DNA of 64,000 nucleotides from Roseiarcus sp963835955 (GCA_963835955.1 CAWIHZ010000005.1:186001-250000); one strand, 5' to 3'. Shown: positions 42,563 to 51,570, numbered from the stretch's first letter. Program-made: numbers and translations. The notes: generated by a model not told the origin, from the letters alone.

Positions 42563-43066
42563 TCACCGCGACGGCGCGTATCCGCCGCGCCAATGCGTCA
42601 ACGCCCGCTCTTCGGCGCCTTCGCGAAGATTCACGACCGCGCCCAGGACGATCGCGTGCGAATGCCGCTCGACCACGTCCTCAACCAGGCAATCGAAGGC
42701 GGCCAGCGCGTCGGAGAGGATAGGGGCGCCGGTCGAGAGCGTGATCCATTGCGCTCCGTCGAAGCGGCGGGGACCATGCACGCCGCCGTGTCCGCTGAAG
42801 CGACGGGCGAGCGTCTCGTGGCGCGCCGAGAGCATGCTGACCGAGAAGGCGCCCGCCTTGCGCAATCCGGCGAGCGTCGAGGACGAGCGCGCCAGGCAGA
42901 TGAACAGCGTCGGCGGCGCCAGCGACAGGGAGGCGAACGACGTGATCGTGCAGCCTACGCGCGTCTCGTCCTCGCCGCACGCGATGATCGATACGCCCGA
43001 AGACAGAGCGCGCATGGCGTGCCGGAACGCGGCGCTGTCGGCGTGATGCAAGCGCCGGTCGCTCAC
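42563..43066 (-). CDS. Flavin reductase family protein, candidate cob(II)yrinate a,c-diamide reductase CobR
   Basis: 167 residues from GTG 43066, with GAGGAG eight to nine bases upstream. Split-barrel FMN reductase: 'FRHAMRALSSGVSIIACGED' , 'GCTITSFASLSLAPPTLFIC', 'FSVSMLSARHETLARRFSG' and C-terminal 'HAIVLGAVVNL'. In Brucella a flavin reductase of this fold (CobR) reduces Co(II) to Co(I) before adenosylation by CobO. The gene is the direct, convergent neighbour of cobB, and cobO is in the island, so CobR function is a reasonable inference. Generic flavin reductases share these motifs, hence no symbol is assigned. A perfect 13-bp inverted repeat lies in its leader. Confidence 0.75.
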   Translation of the reverse strand: MSDRRLHHADSAAFRHAMRALSSGVSIIACGEDETRVGCTITSFASLSLAPPTLFICLARSSSTLAGLRKAGAFSVSMLSARHETLARRFSGHGGVHGPRRFDGAQWITLSTGAPILSDALAAFDCLVEDVVERHSHAIVLGAVVNLREGAEERALTHWRGGYAPSR

Positions 43067-43077
43067 GCGCTCTCCTC

Positions 43078-43114
43078 GATCAGCCGCTCGTGCGCGCTCT
43101 GCGAGCGGCTGATC
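43078..43114 (-). promoter_or_regulatory. Perfect 13-bp inverted repeat in the flavin reductase leader
   Basis: GATCAGCCGCTCG (43078-43090) and its exact reverse complement (43102-43114) flank an 11-base loop. The near arm ends just before the Shine-Dalgarno of the leftward flavin reductase gene. It could be an operator for a dimeric regulator or an mRNA hairpin affecting translation. Nothing else is seen in the 240 bases to pgeF. Confidence 0.55.
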
Positions 43115-43306
43115 GGTCTAATCGCCGCGACATCGATCGGCCACGCAACGCACTCCAGCGCTCGCGCGAACATTATTGATCCTCTTGGGCGTTTCCCGCC
43201 CCCCCAGCGAGCGCCGACCCATCGGCCCCCGCATCAGCTGAAATGAGCCGCCGGAGGGCGCAAGTCAAGAAATCCCGGCCCGCCCGTGTCGCGCTCTGCG
43301 ACCCCG

Positions 43307-44083
43307 TCAGCTTAGCACGATCGCCGACACCAGCCGGCCGTAGTCCGGCTCCTTTCTATGGGTCGCCCGTCGGTAACTGAAAAAGCGGCGCTCGTCGGCG
43401 TAGGTGTCGAGCCTTAGATCCTCGAAACGGCCGACGCCGGCGCGCGCCGTCCGCTCGGCGATGTAGGCGTTGAGGTCGAACATCGAATGGCCCGCCTTTC
43501 CGCTCGGGGCGAAGAACTGCGGAATATCCTCGCCAGCGGCGGCAAAAGTTGCGACGAACTCCGGGCCGACTTCGTAAGAAGCACGGGCGATGCACGGGCC
43601 GAGCGCGCCGACAATTTCGCCCCTTCGGGCGCCGAGCCGCTCCATCGCGGCGACGGTCGATTCGATCACCCCGGCCAGCGCGCCCTTCCAACCAGCGTGC
43701 GCCGCGCCGACGACCCGCGCGCGCGCGTCCGCAAATAGAATCATGCCGCAATCGGCGCCGGTGACGCCGAGTGCGAGGCCGGGCGTAGCGGTCGCGAGCG
43801 CGTCGCAGCGCCGGCGCGCGCCGGGCGCCCAAGGTTCAGCGATCGCCGCCGCGTCTGGCGAATGAACCTGGTAGGGCACGGCCAGGCGCTCTGGGGCGAC
43901 GCCGATCGCTATCGCGATGCGGGCGCGGTTCTCCGCCACGGCTTCCGGGGCGTCGCGTGAGCCGACGCCGCCGTTGAGCGAGGCATAGACGCCCTCCGAC
44001 ACCCCACCGAGCCGTGTGAAAAAGCCATGCGCGACCCCGGGCAGCCTTAAGGCATCCGCCGAGAGCGTCGGAGCGCCGCTCAC
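43307..44083 (-). CDS. pgeF: Peptidoglycan editing factor PgeF (YfiH/DUF152, polyphenol oxidase-like)
   Basis: 258 residues from GTG 44083, overlapping the midA stop (GTGA). The metal site residues of the family are visible: His in 'VPYQVHSPD', Cys in 'VTGADCGMILFAD', and His in 'GAAHAGWKGALAGVIES'; 'LGPCIARASYEVGPE' and 'DLRLDTYADERRFFSYRR' are also conserved. PgeF removes misplaced residues from cell wall precursors in E. coli; some homologues act as purine nucleoside phosphorylases. The operon lgt-midA-pgeF is common in alphaproteobacteria. Confidence 0.92.
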   Translation of the reverse strand: MSGAPTLSADALRLPGVAHGFFTRLGGVSEGVYASLNGGVGSRDAPEAVAENRARIAIAIGVAPERLAVPYQVHSPDAAAIAEPWAPGARRRCDALATATPGLALGVTGADCGMILFADARARVVGAAHAGWKGALAGVIESTVAAMERLGARRGEIVGALGPCIARASYEVGPEFVATFAAAGEDIPQFFAPSGKAGHSMFDLNAYIAERTARAGVGRFEDLRLDTYADERRFFSYRRATHRKEPDYGRLVSAIVLS

Positions 44084-45174
44084 GCCGGCTTCGCGGTCGG
44101 GGGTTGGAAGCCGGGCGGCGGGCGCAGCTTGCGATCGGCGACCGCCATCGCCTTGAACAAGGCGCCCATCTCGCCTGGATTCTTGCCGACCAGCCGCGCT
44201 CGCGCTCGCTGAAATTCCTCGGCCCGTTCCGGGCTCGCGCGTTCGGCGAGCGCCTTGGTCCTAAGGTCGACGCCGATCGCGCGCAGGAAATCGCCCTGGT
44301 CTATTGGGCCGTAAACAGCGGCGCCGGCGGCGCTTGCGCTGCGCGCCATGGCGGCGAAGTCGACGTGGGCGGTGAGGTCGCAATCGCCAGGCGCGGCGAG
44401 CGGGTCGATGTGGCGGTGCGCGCGCAAGGCCTGCAAAGTGTCTCCGAAGCCGGTTGCGGCGTGGCCGTAATCGATCAACAGCGCAGCGCCGCCCTGCCTT
44501 ACGAGCCGCGAGCCAAGTTCGAACATAAACCGGTGCCCCGCGGGGTTCACCTCCAGGATCGTTCCATTGGGCGCATTGGCTACAATATGGGGCTCCGCCG
44601 CCGCGGCAAAGTCGAAGGCTAACGCGCCCTCGCCGTTCAGCCGCACCGTGCGCTCCCTCCATTGTCCGCTGACGCGCCCGAACTGGCGTACCGGCAGGGC
44701 GTCGAGAAACTCATTGCCGATGAAAATCGCCGGCCCCTGGGGAACCTCCCTGAGGCTCCGCGCCCACGACACGCCAGCGCCGCTGTCGACCAGCAAATCA
44801 TGCTGGATCGAGGCCAGCGTCGGGCTCGTCTCGACGAGCCACACTTCGAGCGCCTCACGAAATTCCGGCACGATACGGGCCGCGCGCAGCGCGTCGCTCA
44901 TTAGCGTGCCGCGTCCTGGCCCCAACTCGACCAGTCGAACCGACCTCGGCTCGCCCATGCTCTTCCAGACGTCCGCGGCCCACAGCCCGATCAGCTCGCC
45001 GAACATCTGCGAGATTTCCGGCGATGTCGTGAAGTCGCCGGTCGCGCCGAACGGATCGCGGTTCATGTAATAGCCAAAGTCGGGATGTTCTAGCGCAAGC
45101 TCCATGTATCGCTCGACGGTGATCGGACCGCGCTCGGCGATCATCGCCTTGATTTCATCGATCAGCGTCGTCAT
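44080..45174 (-). CDS. SAM-dependent methyltransferase, MidA/NDUFAF7 family
   Basis: 364 residues. Start 'TTLIDEIKAMIAERGPITVE', then 'YYMNRDPFGATGDFTTSPEI', 'QMFGELIGLWAADVW', and the SAM site 'LVELGPGRGTLMSDALRAAR'; also 'IFIGNEFLDALPVRQF'. The mitochondrial relative NDUFAF7 dimethylates an arginine of complex I subunit NDUFS2, so a role in respiratory complex I assembly is likely here too (inference from family). It overlaps lgt by 20 bases and pgeF by four. Confidence 0.9.
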   Translation of the reverse strand: MTTLIDEIKAMIAERGPITVERYMELALEHPDFGYYMNRDPFGATGDFTTSPEISQMFGELIGLWAADVWKSMGEPRSVRLVELGPGRGTLMSDALRAARIVPEFREALEVWLVETSPTLASIQHDLLVDSGAGVSWARSLREVPQGPAIFIGNEFLDALPVRQFGRVSGQWRERTVRLNGEGALAFDFAAAAEPHIVANAPNGTILEVNPAGHRFMFELGSRLVRQGGAALLIDYGHAATGFGDTLQALRAHRHIDPLAAPGDCDLTAHVDFAAMARSASAAGAAVYGPIDQGDFLRAIGVDLRTKALAERASPERAEEFQRARARLVGKNPGEMGALFKAMAVADRKLRPPPGFQPPTAKPA

Positions 45175-45991
45175 CTAACTCTCCCCGCCGGGTGAGACCA
45201 AAGGCGAGCAATGCGAGGCCCACGATAATGAGCGGCGCGGACAGCACCATGCCCATGGTGAGGCCCCGCCCAAGGTCTTCGAGGCGCGGATCCGGCTCTC
45301 GAAAGAATTCGCTGAAGATGCGCGCCGCTCCATAAAGTACGCCGAAGGCGCCGGCGACGACGCCCGGACGCCGCAACGCGCCCGCCCGCGCGAGCGCGAA
45401 CAGAATGACAAAGGCCAGGAGCCCCTCGAGCAGCGCTTCATAGATCTGGCTGGGATGGCGCGGCAGGCCATCGGTCCCCGGAAAAATGACCGCCCAGGGA
45501 ACGTCGGTCGGGCGGCCCCAGAGTTCGGGGCGAATGAAATTGGCGATGCGGCCGAAGAAGATCCCGATTGGCGCGGCGAGCGAGCATAGATCGACCACGG
45601 TCAACGCTGGCACGTCATAGCGGCGCGCGAACAGGAGAATGCCGACGAACGCGCCGATCAGGCCGCCGTGGAAGGCCATACCGCCTTCCCAAATTTTGAA
45701 GATCTCGATCGGATGGGAAAAGTAATATCGCGGATCGTAGAACAGCACGTTGCCTAGTCGACCGCCGATGATGACGCCGAAGGCGCAATAGACGAGAAGA
45801 TCGTCGATGCTGGCGACGTTCGGCCGCTTCGCCCCGCCCCAGTATCGGTCGTTCGTGACGACGCGGCGAATCAGCGCCCAGCCGAGGATGAGGCCGGCGA
45901 TATAGGCGATCGCGTACCAGCGTATGACCAGCGGCCCCCACTGGACGAGAACCGGATTGATCGCTGGAAAAGGCAGGACGAGCGTCGGCAT
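45155..45991 (-). CDS. lgt: Prolipoprotein diacylglyceryl transferase
   Basis: 278 residues from ATG 45991; an in-frame extension to 46030 is Arg-rich and not conserved. Inner-membrane enzyme that moves diacylglyceryl from phosphatidylglycerol to the lipobox Cys. Seven hydrophobic segments, the essential His in 'GMAFHGGLIGAFVG', the Lgt signature 'GRIANFIRPELWGRPT' and 'LPRHPSQIYEALLEG' are all seen. First gene of the lgt-midA-pgeF operon. Confidence 0.95.
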   Translation of the reverse strand: MPTLVLPFPAINPVLVQWGPLVIRWYAIAYIAGLILGWALIRRVVTNDRYWGGAKRPNVASIDDLLVYCAFGVIIGGRLGNVLFYDPRYYFSHPIEIFKIWEGGMAFHGGLIGAFVGILLFARRYDVPALTVVDLCSLAAPIGIFFGRIANFIRPELWGRPTDVPWAVIFPGTDGLPRHPSQIYEALLEGLLAFVILFALARAGALRRPGVVAGAFGVLYGAARIFSEFFREPDPRLEDLGRGLTMGMVLSAPLIIVGLALLAFGLTRRGELDDDADR

Positions 45992-46077
45992 TGGGCGAAT
46001 CCAGATGCGCTGGGGCCGGAGCGGCGTCAAGTCGGCACGCCGTATTCATGCGAATGTCGCCTTCCGTTTTGAACAGC

Positions 46078-46824
46078 TCAACGATTGCTCGCGGCGAGTT
46101 TATGCCGCGCGAGCCGGTTGTAGATCGGCCGCGCGGCCTCGGCGATCGGCTTCAAGGAATCGGGCAGGTCGTCGAAACCGGCTTCCTGACGCGGGGGGGC
46201 AAAGCCGTTCGTCCGTTCCACCGCCTCGTACCAGGCCGGCCCCCAGACGCCGTCGCTCTCCCGCCGTCCCGGCGCCCAACTGAGCATCGCCGGGTCGAAC
46301 GGAATTCCACACGCTGCGCAGAGGGCCGAAAGCATGCCGCGCGGATCGACGAGAACATCCTGTCCTTCCACCACCGGCGGCGCGCGACCGAGACGGTCCG
46401 CCGTCCGGTCGAAGAGCTCCGCTTGCGCTGGCAAGCCGATCTCCTCCAGCGTGAATTCATCGCGTTTGAGAGAGTAGGAGGCGAGCACCGCCTCCGGAGC
46501 GCGAATGAGGAAGGCGTTGACAAGACCGTCGATCCAATCCCGGCCGAAGGCGGGAAGCATGTGGTGTGTCATGTGTTTCTGGTACCAGACCGCTTTGGCC
46601 TCGGGGGGCGGTCCGACGAGCGCGTCGGCGATCTGGCGCCAATCCGAGGGCTGCGAGACGATCACCTGTTCGCGCATCGGGTGGATGAGCCCGGTCGCGA
46701 CCAGATAGGCCGCGTAGAACGGCTCGTCGGTGACCGTGCAGTCCGCGCGCGCGCCGAACGAGCGCATCATCGCGGTCGAGATGTTGCGCGGGCCCGACCA
46801 CATCGCTATGCGCAGGCATGGCAT
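46078..46824 (-). CDS. Sulfotransferase-like protein
   Basis: 248 residues from ATG 46824; a TTG at 46836 overlaps the upstream stop and is an alternative. The N-terminal 'LRIAMWSGPRNISTAMMRSF' is the PAPS-binding-loop-like P-loop of the Sulfotransfer_5-type family, followed by 'VTDEPFYAAYLVATG', 'WYQKHMTHHMLPAFGRDW' and 'NAFLIRAPEAVLASY'. These proteins are often encoded or fused with class IV aminotransferases, as here (the aminotransferase gene precedes it and overlaps). The substrate is unknown. Cytosolic. Confidence 0.82.
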   Translation of the reverse strand: MPCLRIAMWSGPRNISTAMMRSFGARADCTVTDEPFYAAYLVATGLIHPMREQVIVSQPSDWRQIADALVGPPPEAKAVWYQKHMTHHMLPAFGRDWIDGLVNAFLIRAPEAVLASYSLKRDEFTLEEIGLPAQAELFDRTADRLGRAPPVVEGQDVLVDPRGMLSALCAACGIPFDPAMLSWAPGRRESDGVWGPAWYEAVERTNGFAPPRQEAGFDDLPDSLKPIAEAARPIYNRLARHKLAASNR

Positions 46825-46832
46825 GGCGGCGG

Positions 46833-47795
46833 TCAAGTTTGGGTCCTTGGCTCGGCCTCTTCGACCTCCAGCGCCTTAACGGCGGCTCTCAAGCGGCGCG
46901 TCATCGGACCCGAGGCGTCATCGGGAATCTTCGCTCCCTCGCCGATGTCGCGCCCGTCGACGCGCGCGACGGGGACGAGGCCGGCGAAAGTGCCGGTGGT
47001 GAAAGCCTCGTCCGCGCCGTAGACGTCGAACAGCGAGAAGTCCTTTTCGTAAACCGGGATTCCCTCGCGCAGCGCCGCGCGCAGCGTCGCCCCCCGGGTG
47101 ATGCCGCCCAGACAATAACCGCCTGCCGAAGTCCACAACTCGCCCTTGCGAACGATGAAGAAATGGGTCGAATTGCAAGTCGCGACGAAGCCGCGATCGT
47201 CGAGCATCAGCGCCTCGTCCGCTCCCGCCTCCATCGCCTGGATGCACGCGAGGACGCAATTGAGTTTAGAATGGGAGTTGAGTTTTTGGTCCTGCTCGGC
47301 GGGGCCGGTTCGGCGAATGTGCACAGTGAAAAGATTGAGGCCGCGCGCGAACATTTCCGGCCTCGGCTGCTTCCACTCCGGAATGATGACGATCGTCGCC
47401 CCGCCCACGGTCAGGCGCGGGTCCTGGTAAGGTGAGCGCTTGAGGCCGCGCGTCGCCATCAACCGGATATGCACGCCGTCGGTCATGGCGTTGGCGTCGA
47501 TGACCTCGAACAGGCGCGCCGTCAGCCTTTCGCGGCTGAGGCCGATGTCGATGCGCAACATTTTCGCGCCGTCCCACAGGCGTTCAAGATGGCGGCGCAA
47601 GAACGCGATGCGGCCATCGACGAGGCGCAAACCCTCCCACACGCCATCGCCCAGCACAAAGCCCGAATCAAACACCGAGACCATGGCTTGCGCCCTTGGC
47701 GTCAAGACGCCGTTGACGCTCACCAATACCGAATCGTTGCGTGGGTCGCCGAGATAATCCTGCGATCCGGCGGAGGTTTGCACGGTTTCCGGCAT
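46833..47795 (-). CDS. Class IV aminotransferase (branched-chain or D-amino acid type)
   Basis: 320 residues. PLP fold-type IV enzyme: 'VSVNGVLTPRAQAMVSVFDS', 'FVLGDGVWEGLRLVDGRIAF' (Tyr/Arg loop), PLP lysine Lys177 in 'NSHSKLNCVLACIQAMEAGA', 'FVATCNSTHFFIV' and 'DEAFTTGTFAGLVPVARVD'. Amino acid specificity cannot be fixed; ilvE-like and dat-like members share these blocks. It is the first gene of a two-gene operon with the sulfotransferase-like gene. Confidence 0.86.
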   Translation of the reverse strand: MPETVQTSAGSQDYLGDPRNDSVLVSVNGVLTPRAQAMVSVFDSGFVLGDGVWEGLRLVDGRIAFLRRHLERLWDGAKMLRIDIGLSRERLTARLFEVIDANAMTDGVHIRLMATRGLKRSPYQDPRLTVGGATIVIIPEWKQPRPEMFARGLNLFTVHIRRTGPAEQDQKLNSHSKLNCVLACIQAMEAGADEALMLDDRGFVATCNSTHFFIVRKGELWTSAGGYCLGGITRGATLRAALREGIPVYEKDFSLFDVYGADEAFTTGTFAGLVPVARVDGRDIGEGAKIPDDASGPMTRRLRAAVKALEVEEAEPRTQT

Positions 47796-47979
47796 GATTC
47801 CTTTTGGCTCTCAAAAACATCACAATGGCGGCGGGACGCTGCTTGGGCAAGCGCGAATTCGCCCCGATCAAAAGCTGTCGGGCCGCGCGTCCCGCGGGCG
47901 CCGGCCTTGCGTTCGCCGCCTTGCTCGGGCAGGGAGGTCGGGGCGGGATCATCGTTGGCCGCCGAGGGCGGACATTGGC

Positions 47980-48951
47980 ATGAAGCGCGTGCAGGACGTC
48001 GCATGGCCGATTATCGGCGCCGGTGCGGTCGCTGTATCGTCGTGGTTTTTATTCAAGGACTTGCGCGGCCTTTCCCTCGCCAGTTTGCGGGACGCGATCG
48101 CCTCGATCTCGCTCGGACGGTGGCTGCTCGCGATCAGTTCGACCTTGTGCGCCTATGCCGCGCTCGCCTGGTACGACCGAATCGCGCTACTGCATCTGGG
48201 CCGGCGAATCGGTTGGCGTTTTGTCAGCGTGACGTCGTTCACCACCTACGCGCTGAGCCACAATATCGGCGCCTCGGTGTTTTCCGGCGCTGTCATACGC
48301 TACCGCGCCTATTCGACCAAGGGGCTCAGCGTCGCCGAGATCGGCGTGCTCGTCGCCTTTTGTTCATTCACCTTCGCCCTTGGAGTGGTGACGCTGGGCG
48401 GCTTCGTGCTGCTGTTTCATCCTCAACTCGTGCAGCGCTACGCCGGGGCGCCGCGGTGGCTGGGCCAGGCGGGAGCGGTAGCGCTGCTCGGCGCCTCGAG
48501 CCTCTATATCGTCGGAGCTCTGCTGCACTTCCGTCCGCTCAAGCTCGGCGGCTTCGAACTCGTTTATCCGCGGCCGCCGGTGGCGGCGCGACAAATGCTG
48601 GCTGGCCCGCTCGAATTGATCGGCGCCGCCGGAATTGTCTTTTTCGCGCTGCCGGATGCCGCCAATCCGGGCCTTGCCGCGGTTTTGGGCGTCTTTCTCG
48701 CCTCGTTCTCGCTGGCTCTCGTCAGCCACGCGCCCGGCGGGCTCGGGGTGCTGGAAATTGCGTTCCTCAGGGCGATGCCGGATGCGCCGCAGGCGAACGT
48801 CGTGGCGGCGCTGCTGGTGTTCCGGCTACTTTATCTGATCTTGCCGCTGATGTTCGCGCTCATCGTCGTGCTCGTGTTCGAGCGGGACCGATTGCGCTCG
48901 CTCCTGCTCTCGAAGGGAGGCGATCCCCATGCCGTCGGCGATCACGATTGA
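47980..48951 (+). CDS. YbhN/UPF0104 (LPG synthase TM-like) membrane protein
   Basis: 323 residues from ATG 47980; the open frame reaches back to 47794 but the first membrane helix starts at 'WPIIGAGAVAVSSWFLF'. About eight hydrophobic segments with 'LSHNIGASVFSGAVIRYRAY' and 'SLALVSHAPGGLGVLEIAFL' (the conserved His-x-PGG-x-G-x-x-E) characterise this family, related to the flippase domain of lysyl-phosphatidylglycerol synthase. Members move or present phospholipids or isoprenoid lipids; the role here is unproven. Overlaps pncA by 23 bases. Confidence 0.85.
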   Translation: MKRVQDVAWPIIGAGAVAVSSWFLFKDLRGLSLASLRDAIASISLGRWLLAISSTLCAYAALAWYDRIALLHLGRRIGWRFVSVTSFTTYALSHNIGASVFSGAVIRYRAYSTKGLSVAEIGVLVAFCSFTFALGVVTLGGFVLLFHPQLVQRYAGAPRWLGQAGAVALLGASSLYIVGALLHFRPLKLGGFELVYPRPPVAARQMLAGPLELIGAAGIVFFALPDAANPGLAAVLGVFLASFSLALVSHAPGGLGVLEIAFLRAMPDAPQANVVAALLVFRLLYLILPLMFALIVVLVFERDRLRSLLLSKGGDPHAVGDHD

Positions 48952-49570
48952 CGATCAGGACGTTCTTCTCGCGATCGACCTGCAGTCCGACTTCATGCCG
49001 GGCGGGGCGTTGGCCGTCGACGACGGAGACGCGGTCGTGCCGCTGGTCAACGCGCTCGCGCGACGCTTCGCGCACGTGGTCGTGACACAGGACTGGCACC
49101 CGGCCGGACACGCCTCCTTCGCCTCCAGCCATGCCGGCGCGCAACCGTTTGACGTGAAGCGGCTCGACTACGGCGACCAGGCGCTCTGGCCCGACCATTG
49201 TGTGCAAGGGACGGCGGGCGCCGCGCTCCACCCGAATCTCGCAACCGACCTTGCGTTCCTCATTCTGCGCAAAGGCATGAGCGCGGGCGTTGATTCCTAC
49301 TCGGCCTTCATGGAAGCGGACAGGAAAACGTCGACGGGCCTTGCGGCGCTGCTGAAGGCGCGGGGCGTGAAGCGCGTCTTCGCCTGCGGCCTTGCGACCG
49401 ACTATTGCGTCGCGTTCTCAGCGCTCGACGCGCGCGCCGAGGGTTTCGAGACCTTCGTGATCGAAGACGCTTGCCGGGCGATCGACGCCAACAATTCCCT
49501 CGGCGACGCCTGGGCGAAAATGAACGCGGCCGAGGTGTGGCGAATCCAGTCGGGCGAACTCCTCGGTTGA
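48929..49570 (+). CDS. pncA: Nicotinamidase
   Basis: 213 residues. It hydrolyses nicotinamide to nicotinate in NAD salvage. Catalytic triad Asp17 ('AIDLQSDFMPGG'), Lys115 ('LILRKGMSAG') and Cys160 ('GLATDYCVAFSALDA'); metal ligands Asp55, His57 and His61 in 'QDWHPAGHASF'. Length and motif spacing are standard. It overlaps the upstream membrane protein gene, suggesting co-transcription. Confidence 0.95.
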   Translation: MPSAITIDDQDVLLAIDLQSDFMPGGALAVDDGDAVVPLVNALARRFAHVVVTQDWHPAGHASFASSHAGAQPFDVKRLDYGDQALWPDHCVQGTAGAALHPNLATDLAFLILRKGMSAGVDSYSAFMEADRKTSTGLAALLKARGVKRVFACGLATDYCVAFSALDARAEGFETFVIEDACRAIDANNSLGDAWAKMNAAEVWRIQSGELLG

Positions 49571-49708
49571 GCCGACCCCCCATTAACCGCGAGTTCGGCG
49601 AGCGGTCCAGCGGTTTACCGGGAGTTAACCCGCGCCGACGCATTTGAAGTGCGCCGCGGAGGACCCATCCGCCCGCGCCCCCGCCTTTCTCATACCGCCC
49701 GCGCCCGA

Positions 49709-50401
49709 ATGGTCACACTGCACCATCATCCATTCTGCCCCCATTCGCGTTTCGTCCGCCTCATCCTGGGCGAAATGGGAATCGAGCCGAGGCTGATCGA
49801 GGAGAGGGAATGGGAGCGGCGGCGCGAATTCCTCCTTTTGGCAACCGAGGGTGCGACTCCGGTTCTTGTCGAGGAGGGGGCGCCGAGCCTTCCGGGAGCG
49901 GAGGTGATCGCCGAATATCTCGATGAGACAAGGGGATCGAGCCTTGGCGAGCGCAGGCTTTTGCCCGGTGATCCGATCGAGCGCGCAGAGGCGCGCCGGC
50001 TGACGCGCTGGTTCAACGTCAAGTTCTTCAACGAGGCGAGCCATTGGCTGGTCAGAGAGAAGATCCACAAGCGCTTCATGAGTCCGGAGCAGGGCGGCGG
50101 CGGCCCGGACATGCAAACGGTGCGCGCCGCGCTCTTCAATCTGCGCTATCATCTTCGCTACATCGGCCATCTGATCTCCGCCCGCAACTGGCTGGCGGGC
50201 GACCGGTTGACCTACGCCGACCTTGCAGCGGCGGCGCATCTATCTTGCATCGACTATCTGGGCGACGCGCAGTGGGACGAGAACGAAACCGCCAGAATCT
50301 GGTACGCGCGGGTGAAGTCGCGCCCCTCGTTCCGCCCGCTCTTGGCGGATCGCCTGCCGGGGATGGCGCCGAGCCTCACCTACGCCGATCTCGACTTCTA
50401 G
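49709..50401 (+). CDS. Glutathione S-transferase family protein
   Basis: 230 residues from ATG 49709 (upstream extension is Arg/Pro-rich). Thioredoxin-fold N-terminus 'VTLHHHPFCPHSRFVRLIL' with a CPxS-type site, 'ATEGATPVLVEEGAPSLPG' (cis-Pro region) and 'EVIAEYLDE'; helical C-terminal domain with 'LAGDRLTYADLAAAAHLSCI'. The ending 'YADLDF' is typical of the rhizobial group found directly upstream of queG, as here. The substrate is unknown; glutathione-dependent reduction or detoxification is assumed. Confidence 0.88.
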   Translation: MVTLHHHPFCPHSRFVRLILGEMGIEPRLIEEREWERRREFLLLATEGATPVLVEEGAPSLPGAEVIAEYLDETRGSSLGERRLLPGDPIERAEARRLTRWFNVKFFNEASHWLVREKIHKRFMSPEQGGGGPDMQTVRAALFNLRYHLRYIGHLISARNWLAGDRLTYADLAAAAHLSCIDYLGDAQWDENETARIWYARVKSRPSFRPLLADRLPGMAPSLTYADLDF

Positions 50402-50406
50402 AGGCC

Positions 50407-51525
50407 CTGCGCAAACAAGCGCGCGCGCTCGGCTTCGAGGCCTGCCGCGTCGCCTCGGCCGAGGCGCCGCCGCATGCGCGAGAGCGCCTCTCCGCCTGGC
50501 TCAAGGAGGGCGCACATGGCGAGATGGCCTGGATGGCCGAGACGTTTGAGCGGCGGGTCGATCCGCACGCGTTGATGGACGGGGCCAGGAGCATCGTCAT
50601 GCTGGGCCTCAACTATGGACCGGAGGGCGATCCGCTCGGTGTGCTTGGGCGCGCGGATGCGGGGGCGATTTCGATCTACGCTCGGGGCCGCGACTACCAC
50701 GGCGTCGTCAAGGGCAAGCTAAAGCGACTCGCGGCCTTTCTTGTGGCCCGCGCGCGGCCGGACGAAGCGGACGTGAAGGTCTTCGTCGACACCGCGCCGC
50801 TGATGGAAAAACCGCTCGCCGAGCGCGCCGGGCTCGGCTGGCAGGGCAAGCACACGAATCTGGTCTCGCGCGAGTTCGGCTCCTGGCTGTTCCTGGGCGC
50901 GATTCTAACCGACCTCGACCTGCCGCCCGACCCGCCGGAGGCCGATCATTGCGGCCATTGCCGCGCCTGCCTCGACGTCTGTCCGACCAGGGCGTTTCCA
51001 GCGCCTTACCAGATTGACGCCCGGCGCTGCATCTCCTACCTGACGATCGAACATAAAGGGCCGATCCCGCGCGACTTGCGCTCCGCGATTGGCAACCGGA
51101 TCTATGGTTGCGACGATTGCCTCGCCGTCTGTCCCTGGAACAAATTCGCGAAAGCCGGACGCGACGCCAAGCTCGCCGCGCGCGACGATCTCGGCGCCCC
51201 GGCGCTCGCCGAACTCGCAAGACTTGACGACGCCTCGTTTCGCGCCCTGTTTTCCGGGAGTGCGATCAAGCGGATCGGGCGCGCCCGCTTCCTGCGCAAC
51301 GTCCTGATCGCCATCGGCAACTCGCAAGCGCCCACGCTCGCCGCGGCGGCGATTCCCTCGCTTCAGGATGATTCTACGCTGGTGCGCGGCGCGGCGGTCT
51401 GGGCGCTGGCGCGCCTGGTTCCGCGAAAAGACCTCGTCGGGCTCGCGTCGGCGCGGAAGGCTGCGGAACGCGACCCCTCTGTCGCCGAGGAATGGCGCAT
51501 CGCCCTCGGCGCGTCGGGCCCGTGA
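50407..51525 (+). CDS. queG: Epoxyqueuosine reductase QueG, non-canonical start
   Basis: About 372 residues. QueG is a cobalamin- and iron-sulfur-dependent enzyme that reduces epoxyqueuosine to queuosine in tRNA. Seen: 'GFEACRVASAEAPPHARERL', 'VDTAPLMEKPLAERAGLGWQGKHTN' (in part), cluster motifs 'CGHCRACLDVCPTRAF' and 'YGCDDCLAVCPWNKFA', and the C-terminal HEAT-like tail. No ATG, GTG or TTG lies at the expected N-terminus; the first near-cognate is CTG 50407, five bases after the GST stop. The frame is open far upstream inside the GST gene but that part is not conserved. The enzyme needs B12, which this genome makes. Confidence 0.9.
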   Translation: MRKQARALGFEACRVASAEAPPHARERLSAWLKEGAHGEMAWMAETFERRVDPHALMDGARSIVMLGLNYGPEGDPLGVLGRADAGAISIYARGRDYHGVVKGKLKRLAAFLVARARPDEADVKVFVDTAPLMEKPLAERAGLGWQGKHTNLVSREFGSWLFLGAILTDLDLPPDPPEADHCGHCRACLDVCPTRAFPAPYQIDARRCISYLTIEHKGPIPRDLRSAIGNRIYGCDDCLAVCPWNKFAKAGRDAKLAARDDLGAPALAELARLDDASFRALFSGSAIKRIGRARFLRNVLIAIGNSQAPTLAAAAIPSLQDDSTLVRGAAVWALARLVPRKDLVGLASARKAAERDPSVAEEWRIALGASGP

Positions 51526-51570
51526 TCGCCGCCTTGCCCGCATCCGCCGCCCGGCGCCGCGAGCGCGCGC

